DNA of 64,000 nt, taken from contig LSYV01000051.1 in the NCBI GenBank assembly GCA_001584585.1, positions 599,904 to 663,903 on the forward strand, given 5' to 3'. Positions 47,201 through 56,617 of this stretch are shown here, piece by piece. Within the stretch, counting starts at the first letter, position 1, and each line of letters starts with the position of its first letter. The notes below the pieces were generated by a model. That model was not told the origin of the DNA. It ran no database searches and was given only the letters and a program-made list of their open reading frames with translations. Made by a program: the position numbers and the translations under genes. This stretch comes from Gonium pectorale (taxonomy: Eukaryota > Chlorophyta > Chlorophyceae > Chlamydomonadales > Volvocaceae).

Positions 47201-49140
47201 CGTGCGCGTGGAGCTATGACCAGGCATGTAGACGAAGGCGATGGGTCTCACGGTCCAAGTAGCCTGTCCGGTCCAGACTTGCGGCGTGTCAGCCCATCCT
47301 CGATGCACTTAATACTTACCGCATGGCAGCGACGAGGGACGAAAATTGTCGTCGCGAGCAATGGGCCCTCGTCTTCTACTTATCACGCCCCTTCACCAAG
47401 GCCTCCTCACTAAGAATACCCTCCCCCCATCCTCCATCCTCTCTGCAGGACTGCTTCAGCCTGCTGGGTCGCACCATGGACCGGGAGCTGGACGAGATGG
47501 TGCCCGTGCTGCTCAAGAAGGCCGGCGAGGTCTCAAACGCTGGCCGCGACAACTTCCTGTCCGCTGAGGCCGACCGCGTGCTGGGGGAAATGTACCGCTG
47601 CTGCGGGGAGGCGCGCTCCGTGCTGGCGCTGCTGGGCTGCGCGGGCCACAAGAACCCCTACGTGCGCGGCAAGGTGGCGTTCCACCTGGACAACCACCTC
47701 GAGGGATGCGCAGGCGGGGGCGGGCGCGCGGCCCTGGCGGGCAACAGCACGTGCATGGAGCGGCTGTTCAAGGCGGCGGCAGGGTTCTTGGACGAGGGGT
47801 CGCTCGACACGCGCACGCACGGCAAGCGCATCATCTGGCACGTCAAGGGCATGCTCAGCGGCCGGGCGGAGTTTGACCGATTGCTGGGGGGCGTCAACCC
47901 CGATGGGCTCCGGCGCAAGGTGGTGGATGTGGTGGAGGGGCTGAACGGTCCTCCGCCGCCGCCCTCGCGTGGCGTCGCCGGTGCGGCAAACGCCACCATC
48001 GGCAGCCGCCTGGCGTCGCGGCAGCTCGGGACCGGCGCGACGCCTGCCAGCCCCGTGCGGCCGCTGCTGGACCAGGCGGCCGGCAGCCTCACGCAGCCGC
48101 CCCCGCCGCCGGTGCGGCAGGGCAGCTACTCGGCACCGCAGGCGCCGCATTCCGGTGCGACGACTCCGGAGCGGCGGCGGCTGGGCCGGCAGCGCACCAG
48201 CGAGCTAGTGGGCATCCCTGAGGGCGGCGCTACCAGCCGACAGAACAGCAGCAACGGCCGGGGCTACCGCTTCAGCGCCGGCGCGGGCAGCGCCGGCGGC
48301 GGGGGCGGCGGGCCGGTCGGCACCGGGCGGTTGCGCAACGCCGCCAGCGCGGACGGGGGTGCGGGCAGCAACGGCTACACCCCCGTGGTGCAGGAGACCG
48401 TGGTGAAGGCGCTGCAGCTCTTGACGGCGAAAGACTTCAGGGAGCGCATGGAGGCCCTGCGCAGCGTGGAGGCGGTGGTGGCAGACCTCCCGGGCGCGCC
48501 GGACAGCCTGTTGGTGGCGCTCCTCGATGCGCTGGTGGCCCGCGTGGGGGACGCCAATGCCAAGGTCTCGATGGCAGCACTGGAGCTCACAGCCGGCCTA
48601 TCGGCCGCGCTGCGGCAGCGCATGAGCCTAGGGCTCAACACGCTCGTGCCTGCGCTGGCCGGCGCGCTGAGCTCCACGAACGACAAGATCCGGTCCCTGG
48701 GGATAACGGCGACGGACTCTCTGCTGGGCGCGCTGGACCCCGCCATGCTGGTGCAACACTTCAGCCACTGCGTCGCCAACGGCACGCTGCAGCGCGGCAA
48801 GCCGCTGCTCGTGGAGAAGCTGGTGATGATTGTGGAGAGGCTGCACCCCAGCAAGCCTCAGCTGGTGGCGCGCTACGCTGTGCCCGCGGCGTTCGCGCTG
48901 CTGAACGACGGCCGCGGCGGCGAGGGCAAGGCGGCCGCCAATGCGCTGCTGACCGCGCTGGCGCGCCTCATGGGCCCGGCGCTGATGGACCAGGCGGGCT
49001 CGCTCAACGCTGTGGCGCAGCAGCGCGTGGCGGACGCCGTGGCGGCGGCGACGGGGCTGGTGGTAGCGCACGACGGGGCGGGCGACGCGCCGCCCGAACC
49101 CAATAATAGTCGAAGGGCCAACCGGTGGGGGGCACGGTAA
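41287..49140 (+). CDS. TOGARAM: TOGARAM/crescerin (CHE-12)-like ciliary TOG-array protein
   Basis: Thirteen exons, 1509 residues: 41287-41307, 41389-41448, 41574-41776, 41991-42177, 42371-42791, 42963-43275, 43488-43882, 44399-44644, 45251-45345, 45545-45959, 46223-46490, 46915-47128, 47449-49140. The N-terminal TOG/HEAT array is residues about 8-230 (GVVADLQDIGNWKSRATAID, WRVREEVLNTHI). A disordered Pro/Gly/Ser-rich linker (about 300-870) follows. The second TOG domain (about 875-1110) carries DWQGQFDALMDARRLVKHHP and FSLLGRTMDRELDEMVPVLL, which closely follow the crescerin TOG3 pattern. The last TOG domain (about 1259-1490) has DFRERMEALRSVEAVVADLP. Crescerins bind tubulin and regulate axonemal microtubules, which fits a flagellated alga. 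I see three TOG domains, against four in the animal protein. The first exon (seven codons) is tentative. A (TG)n tract and a 145-bp duplication lie in intron 8. Confidence 0.85.
44670..44694. repeat. (TG)n microsatellite in TOG-gene intron 8
   Basis: Twelve or so TG dinucleotides. Confidence 0.9.
44684..44960. repeat. Imperfect tandem duplication, about 145-bp unit
   Basis: Both copies contain TGCTCAAAACAG, AACAACYTAGCCGGCAGC, GAGCCCG, AAGTGACC and ACGCTGGGGYGCTGGGC in the same order. The second copy is displaced by about 145 bases. It lies entirely within intron 8. Confidence 0.85.
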
Positions 49141-49200
49141 GGCCCCCGCTGTGAGCCACTGCCGCGTCGCGCCTCCGGAGCTCGAGGATCACGCCTAGGG

Positions 49201-49242
49201 CGTGGCGTGACGTGACGTGGCGTGACGTGACGTGACGTGGCG
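49201..49242. repeat. CGTGA/CGTGG pentamer array
   Basis: Eight consecutive five-base units, CGTGG or CGTGA, starting 60 bases after the TOG-gene stop codon. Confidence 0.9.
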
Positions 49243-49895
49243 GGGTTCGCTGTTTGTGCAGGAGGATCGCCGCGACTTTGTAGAGCCAGCATTGGTACAT
49301 GGGTGCAGCCGCGATCCCAGACACAGTCAAGGGTGAGGGCGGCCGGTCCCGGGGCGCATTTAGGCGTGATGCAAGCGTCGCGCTGTCGGCAGGGCGGCCA
49401 CGTGGCCGGTAGCGGCGGTACAGGGCGGCAATACGTGAGGATGGGGCGGGTGCATGCATGCCGTGAGGCCGCCGGGAGGCGGCTCCTAACAGCAGGCGCC
49501 GTGGTGCATGACGGCGCATGCTGCAACAACACGCCCCGGGGACTCTTGCGAATAGCACTGGTCATCGTGCACCTGTGTACATAGTATTAATTCAAATCCG
49601 TGTGAATTCAGACCGTAGAGTATCGTGGCTTGTGCCGTGCCACATGGGCTCGTGACACAGGCACGGCTCGCGACGGGGAGCCGCGGCTGGGCTCCCGTGA
49701 CCTTGCGATACACAGGCAAACATTGAGGAGTGGGTCACGTCCTGCACGTGCGGCGTTGCATGCGGCGCTGCCGTTTACCGACGTACCAGAAGGTTGCAGT
49801 CATTGTTGTGCTGCTCGGGGGCAGACACGTGATGGTTCTGGTGGCACAGCCCGGCTGCCTGGGGCTGCGTGCCCTGCCACAGGAATGATGACGAC

Positions 49896-49931
49896 ACAAT
49901 GTGACAACAATGTGACAACAATGTGACAACA
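49896..49931. repeat. Three 11-bp tandem repeats
   Basis: ACAATGTGACA repeated three times without a mismatch. Confidence 0.9.
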
Positions 49932-50290
49932 TCAAAACAGTTAACGTCACGTGGCGGAATCCTGCGATTGCCGTTGACCTGGCGCGCGGCCGCGAACGCG
50001 GCCAGTGCTTAGCGGGCGGGCGACTTGAGCGGGGCCCAACGCATGAGGTAACAGGACGCCCATGCCGAGGTGCAATGCAGTCATGGTCCAGTTGCCGATG
50101 ATCGGGACAGTCAGCGAGCTATAGGGTGCCAGATGTAAAGAGGGTCATCGATGGCCGCTTACATTAACACTGGTGCTTGATGATCTCACATTTTGGCAGT
50201 ACGGTGCTGTACTGGACCGCCCTCGGGTCTGCTCGTGACAGTACACCCTCCGCACACGCGGCCCGCCGCGTACTGCAATCAAGCAGGGCG

Positions 50291-50295
50291 TTACA
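50291..50295 (-). terminator. TGTAA poly(A) signal, SMYD-like gene
   Basis: TGTAA on the minus strand 321 bases past the stop at 50616. A second candidate lies at 50159-50163. Confidence 0.4.
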
Positions 50296-50615
50296 GCCTA
50301 CAATACCTGCATAATATCTGCATAATATCATTGCTACGGTATAATCATCGCCGCGTACCCACAGGATCAGAACAACTAGTCTGCGTCTAAGCGAGCAAGC
50401 GGACCTTGGGTCAAAACCTTTGCAACAGCCGCTCTCAACCGGCACAGCCAGACAATATCACCTGGTGCAGTACATGCGGCGGCATGCTCCGCTGCTTGCT
50501 AGCCTGTGATTGCTGCAGAATCTCTTGCCTCTATCGCCCTTTCTCTCCGTCAGCAATTGCTCGACAGCCTCACCCACGTCCAGCACGCCACAGCCGCCCC
50601 CTACCGGTAGACGCA

Positions 50616-53600
50616 TCAGCACATCAGCGGCACGTGCGGCATGTGCAGCTGCGTGAAGAGCTGCGACGCCACCTCGGTCACCTCCGCCGCCACCTCGTAC
50701 GGCAGGCCCTCGGTAAAGAAGGGCAGGAACTGGCACGCTTCGCAGGCGCCGTGCGCCTCCCCGAGCAGCACGCGAAGCAGCAGCTGGCAGCGGGCCAGGC
50801 TGTGGGCCGCAGCCACGGCGGCCGCGGCGGCCAGCTCCTCCAGCTGCGCCTCCGTCGCATCGCTCCGCTGCCGCCCCTGCGGCACTGCCGGTGTGGCGCC
50901 GGCCCGTGAGCCCGTGCCGGCGGCCCAATCCCACAGCGCGCGACACACCAAGGTCGCTACGGTTGGCTGACGCCCCGGCGCCCGGCTGCCAGGCATGGGC
51001 GCCCGCTGCGAACACAGCTCGAAGAGGCGGAGGCAAGGAGCCTGCAATGCCTCCGGGGCCGTATATGTGCGGCGCGGTGCTGGCGCCTCGCCGTCGGCTC
51101 CCTCTCCTCGCCTCCAATCGGCTTGCCGCTCCCGCTCCCGACGCTCCTTCCGGTCCGCCTCCCGCTCTCTTTCCCTTCGCGGGTCCTGCAGCCTGCTCTG
51201 TTCACCACCGCCCGCTTCCCTCCCGTCCTCTCGCGCCCGCTCCCTGGCCCCTGCCTCCCTGTCCCGCTCCTCGCCGTGCCCCCGCTCTCTCGCCCTTTCA
51301 CATTCCCGCTGCGGCTCTGTCTCGCGCTCCCGCCTCCGCTGCCTGTCCTCGAACCGCTCGTGGGGGCGTTCGCGGGCGCCATCGGCGCCATCCCTCCCGC
51401 CGTGGCCCCGCCCTGCTTCCCGTGGCCGCAGCGTGGCATCGCACCGGAGCCGCTCCGGCGACGAGCGGCGCCCCCGGTGGGCCGGCTCCTCTCCCCGGCC
51501 ACGGTCCAGGCCGCTGGCGTCTGAGCGCCTGCCGCCCCGGCCGTCCGCAGCCCAGTTGTGGCGCTCATTGCGGTGCTCGTTGTGGCTTGAGCCGCGATCC
51601 CGTCCTTCACTGCTGTCTCGCCGGCGATGACAATCTCCACCCCGCTCCCGCTCCCGCTCCTGATCCTGCTTGCGCTCCCACTCGTGCTCTCGCCCCCGGG
51701 TGCTGCCCCGACCACCGTCACTGCATCGTTGCGAATCCCGCTCCCGCTCCCGCTCGCCACGCCGCTGCCTGTCCTCCTCCTCCCGTCCTTTTGAGCTCCT
51801 CTCCCCCCCGCTGCAAGCGCCCTGCTGGCCCCTCCCAGCTGCGACCTCGCCCTGTGCTTCGGCGCCATGGCGGGGGCGCTTGGAAGCGGGCGACTGGCCG
51901 GGCTCCCGCGCGCCGCTGCCCGCCACAGCGTCGCCCCTCCTGTCCTGGCCTCCAGTCCGGCCGCTATCAACCGGCGGCTCCGCACCGCCACTCGCCTCCG
52001 CTAGCGCTCTTCCTGTCTCTGCCGCCCCTCCCCGCTGGCCCCCGCGCTGCTGCACGCGGCTCCGCTCGCGCGCGAGTGCCGCCCGGGCGGCCAAGGTGAT
52101 TGCGTCTAGGGAGGGGCCAGCGGCGGTGGCCTTGCCGGGCCCCCGCGCGGCACCATTGTGGGCGGGTGCCGACGAGGCGGCCGCGGGGGTAGCCGCCGCC
52201 GCAGCCGTGGCGCGCGCGTGACGGAAGACGCCGGCGAGCAGCTCACAGACGCCGCTGGCGGCGTCACTCCAGGCAGCTGCGGTGTGCTGCAGCAGGCCCG
52301 GCTCTGGCGCGGGTTTCCCCAAGTAGCCGGTTTGGCAAGTCGTAAGGAGGCGCGAGGAGGGGGTTAATGCGGCGATGTTTGGGACGTGAACATTAAACCA
52401 GTTGCAACAGGGCAATTGTCTAGTGGGCAGGACCCGCATGCCCGAACCCCCGCCCCCCGCCCAGTCTGCTGCGCAGCGCGGCCTTGCCAAGTTCGGTTTT
52501 CCTGAGAAGCTCCCCAACGCGTCTGACACGCTACATGAGAACATGACAAACCCCAGCGAGCTTGCATACGCTGGGGAAGACGGCGGCAAGCACAGGCCAC
52601 CATGCACCGGCGCTCCCCTCCCGCGCCCCCACGGAGTCGCTTTCACGCACCTGCCGACACAAGCCGCTCCGCTGCCGCCACGCCCGCGAGCGACGCGCAC
52701 ACGGCCCGGCCCCACCAGACCAGCTCGCCCTCACCCTCCTCCTCCTCTTCCCCCGCCGCCGCCGCCGCCGCAGCCTCAGCCGGCGTAGCCCCCGAGCCGT
52801 CGCCGCCTCCTTCGCGGCCCACTGCGCCGCCGCGGGTGTGGCCGGGGCCGGGGGCGCACGCAGCGCGTCGCGCCGCGCTGGCGAGCAGCGTGTACGCGTC
52901 CAGGCATGCGGAGTGCTGCGGCGCCAAGCCAACGCCGGTGCTGCTGCCGGTACCGGCGGCCGCCCCGATGCCATCCGTATCCATTGGCTCAGCACCGGCA
53001 GGCAAAGGAAGGTGCCGCCCGGCGATGGTGGCGGCGGTGGCGGTGGCAGCGGGCTGCGCCTCCGCCGCCAGCTGATCGAGCCCGCGGGTGAGCTCCGCGT
53101 AGGCCTCCGCCGCCGGCACCCGGCCGCGGAGCAGACCCTCGCCCGCACCGCCGACCAGCCGCACCAGCCGCGCCTCCAACTCATTGCTGCTCTCCCCTCC
53201 GTTGCTCTCATCCCCCCCGCCATCGGAAGCACCGTCTCCGGAAGCAGTGGCCGCCCTGGCGGCGCCGGCACCGGCGCCGGCGCGCTCCCCGCTGCCGCGC
53301 CGCCGCTGCCGCGCCGGCGGCACCGCCGACAGCAGCTCGTCCGCCGACGCGCCTGGGGCTCCCTCCTCGCCGGCGCCGGCGCCGGTGCCGCCCACACCTC
53401 CCTCCCCGCCGCCGCCGCCGCCGCCGCCGCCGCGCTCGCTGATGCTGGCTCCCCGCTGCAGGTGGCGTGCCCACTCCACGGGCGCGCCGACGCACCGCTC
53501 GCACGCGCAGTCGAAGCCGTACCTGTCCCGCAGCAGCGCCCGGCGGCGGCCCCGCGGCAGCGCCGGGTCCACATACGCGGCGCTGACCTGGCCGCCCGCC

Positions 53601-56467
53601 GGCAGGTCGGCCGTGAGGCGCACCATCAGCTGCCCGCCCGGGCGGAAATGCAGGGCCGCCGTGGGGCGGCACGAGTGGTTGACGCGGCAGCCGTACCTGC
53701 CGTACGTGTCGGCGTCGTTCGCGGCATCAGGCGGCGGCGGTCGGGTGTTGGGCATGTGCCGTGAGGACGGGTGGGGTTTGAGGCACTGTGGCTTGTGGCG
53801 AGGTGCGTGTGAGGGACTGCGCCGTCGTGGTGTGGACTTGACCGTCAGTGCGCTTATAGAACTATAGCACTGTTCTGAGCATACCGTTATGCGCACATAA
53901 CACACGGGAGCGGGCATCGACCCCAACCGCCAAAACCACACCCAGGACCTCATGGCGTGGCGTGGCAGTGCCAGTACCAATACCACAAGCGCACACAACA
54001 GATAGGTGGCGCAGCGGGACGCACCTGTAGAGCGCGAGCGGGGCGCTGTGCGGCGCAGGGACAGCCACCGTCGGCGCGGGCGCCGATGCCGCCGGCGTCG
54101 CGCGACCCGAGCCGATGAGCCCCGCCGCGAAGGGCGGGTGTAGCGCCACCTCGAGCGCGTTGGACAGCACCGCCGCCACCGACTGGGCCGCGGCCGCCAC
54201 CTCGCTCGCCTCCGAGCCCGTCACGCCGCCCGCGCCCCACCCGGCGGCGAAAGTGATGCTCGCTGGCAGCGTTCCGGCGGTGCGGCGCGGGGCTGCATCC
54301 GCGGGAACGCTGGCCGCGGGCGGAGGGGCGGCGGCGCCGCCGGTGGGCGGGTGGCGGAGGGCCCGCAGTGCGGCGAGGCCCAGCCACCCAGTGGCTCGCT
54401 CGTCGCTCTCGTCGTCTTCGTCCTCCGAGGACGAGGAAGAGCCGGAGGAGGACGACGGTTGCGCGCCGCCGGCTACCTCGCGCGCCGCGCGCCGCTCCCG
54501 CCGCGCCGCCTCGCGCTGCTGCCGCCGCCGCTGCCGCCGCTCGTCCGAGCGGACGCGCGCCCGCCAGACGGAGTGGCCCTAGGGAGCCAGGGTGCACGCT
54601 GTCAGAAATGGAACCCACAAACGTGCGGCCGTTCCAGGGCCGTTCCTACAAAAACATACCCCTGGTGCGACCAGCCTTCCGCATACACCGGCACTGTCCC
54701 CAGTGCACTATCCGTCCCTCGCGACCGGTGTTAAACGCCAACTCACCGCCCTGGCGGCAGACGCCAGTAGCGCCGCAAGCACCCCCAGACCCCCGCCGAC
54801 CCGCGCCTCTGCCGCCAGGGCCTCCAGCTCCGCCCGCGCCGCCGCCGCGCCCTCCGCGCCGCGCCTGCCCTCCTCAATCCCCTGCTCCGTCTGCTGCAGC
54901 AGCTGCTCAAGCTGCCACTCAGCCAAAGCACGGTCCAGGGCCGACCCGTGGGTCAGCAAGCCGGCGTGGCACGCATGCGGCAACGCCAGCGGCGGAACCG
55001 GCGCCGCCCCTGCGGGCCCCGGGGCCGAAGCCGGCCGCGGAGGCGGCGGCAGCGGGGCCGCTGCGTGGTCGTCAGAGTGCGCCGGCGACGGTGGCTGCAC
55101 CGGTGGAGCTGCTGCCGGGGGTGGCGGGGCGCCAACGGCGGTTGGCAGCGGCGGCGGCGGTCCAGGCTGCGCCGCCAGATGCCTCACAGCCAGAATTGCC
55201 TCCCGGTGGAGCTCAGGGGGAGCCGCCAGCCTGCAGGCGTGGGGCGGGGCGGGGAAGTTGGAGGCGGGACGATAGCGCGGTTGCGTGGCCTAGCCGTGTT
55301 ACATTTATCGTGCCGCACGGCCGGAGTACCGGATGGATGGGCGGCGGGCGTCGGCGGTACGGCGGCGAGTGCTGCGGGTGGCCGCAGGGCGGTCAGCAAA
55401 CCGTCCATCAACGCTGAGCGCAGCGAGCCCCGCCCACATTATTGCACCTGAGGGCTCGCCCGTGGGAGTACACCCAGCACTCGCCGCTCTCCCGGTGCGT
55501 CCGCATGTCCGCAGCAGCGCATTTGTAGCTGCAAAAGTAGGCCAGGCGGCAGCTGCGAGGCGGTTGGACAGCGGGCGGGCAGGCGGGCGGGCGAGGGGGT
55601 GGCGGCGCCGGCGGGTCACGACCTGCCGCCGAGACACGCCGGTGTGCTTCGGTGCCGGGCGCATCGCCGTACAAGTGGTACAACGCGGAGACCGATTGCA
55701 AACAACCCATTGTCAGGAGCCGAGGGACAGTTTTGCACTGAGTGCAAGCACGCGCACAGTCCCCATTCGCTGGCGAATGGGGCATGCGGTTATGGTCGGC
55801 CGTCCGCGGTACATCTGAGGATCAGGGCAAGCCGGCCTCAGGCGACTGGGAGGCATACTCAACGACGCTGCATAACGCAGATCTTCTAAATCATATAGAA
55901 CACACATGCAGTAGCGCAGCGTACAATCACCAGCGAGTGCGCAGGCTGTTCCGCGTTCGGACTTCAGAGTTAAGGGGGAGAGATCGGCGCTGGAGGTCAA
56001 TGCCAGACTGGGAGGCTAGCCCTACCGGCGGCAGCGCTGTAGCCCCTTTGTGGCCGCGCTGATGGGGGTGAAACAAGCCCGGCACGTCTCCGCCTCCGCG
56101 TTGGGCAGCAGCGCCGTGGCGTAGGGTCGCTCCTGTGCGGTACGGCGAGAAAATGGAACCGCAGCTTGCGTGGGTAATGGCTGAGTACATTGCGGTATGT
56201 GTTGGAGTGTGTAAGGGGGAGTGGCGAGGCGCGGACCCGCAGCACTCCGCACCTGCAACACCACAGTGCCGATGGCCAACGGCTTGGCGGCGACGACGCC
56301 GAGGCCTTGGACCCCAAGATCCCTGCATCATAAGCGCGGTATTACCGGTATTACCGGTCCAAGCGACAGCGCCCCCCCCCCCCTGTGAAGGAAGGCCTCC
56401 CGCGCAAATCGGTCGCAACGGCGTACCTGACGGCTACGCCGCCCAGAACGCAGTCCTTCTTAACCAT
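50616..56467 (-). CDS. MYND-SET (SMYD-like) protein with long RE/RS-rich C-terminal extension
   Basis: Eight exons, 1364 residues, all phases consistent: 56467-56427, 56322-56253, 56132-56026, 55552-55448, 55230-54747, 54578-54025, 53696-52651, 52303-50616. The N terminus has the split-SET start pattern (VQGLGVVAAKPLAIGTVVLQ, then ERPYA). The MYND zinc finger is C54, C57, C71, C74, C80, C84, H92, C98. The SET core has GCRVNHSCRP (residues 456-465) and VSAAYVD. The post-SET cysteines C517, C519 and C522 sit in YGFDCACERC. Family knowledge suggests S-adenosylmethionine-dependent lysine methylation; the substrate is unknown. Long Ala/Pro/Gly inserts split the MYND and SET parts. After residue 803 comes a region dominated by RE, RD and RS dipeptides (about 930-1190), of the kind found in splicing-related proteins, then a helical C terminus. 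The last intron (phase 1 to phase 1) links the two halves. Confidence 0.82.
55761..55782. repeat. Palindrome, 10-bp arms, 2-base centre
   Basis: CCCCATTCGC and GCGAATGGGG separated by TG, in the SMYD-like intron 55553-56025. Confidence 0.9.
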
Positions 56468-56617
56468 GGTGTTCCTTCTTCAATGCGCTACACCAATTGA
56501 GTCATAATTGCCCAGAACTTATCACAGGCCGTAAGCAGGCCGTTGCCCACGGGCCCGTTTACTCATTCGCATTGGTTGAGTAGGACACGAGTTATATGAT
56601 ATAATTCATAGGCGTTT
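56468..56617. promoter_or_regulatory. Compact bidirectional promoter, SMYD-like / HIBCH
   Basis: Only 150 bases separate the two divergent start codons. An AT-rich TATA-like stretch (TTATATGATATAATT, 56592-56606) sits just upstream of the HIBCH ATG. An inverted CCAAT (ATTGG) lies near 56571. Confidence 0.55.

Larger units (their letters stand above)
49141..50615. other. Convergent 3' region of the TOG and SMYD-like genes
   Basis: It contains a CGTGR pentamer array (49201-49242), an 11-bp repeat ACAATGTGACA x3 (49896-49931), a CTGCATAATAT duplication near 50308-50330, and TGTAA signals on both strands. No gene was seen. Confidence 0.5.
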
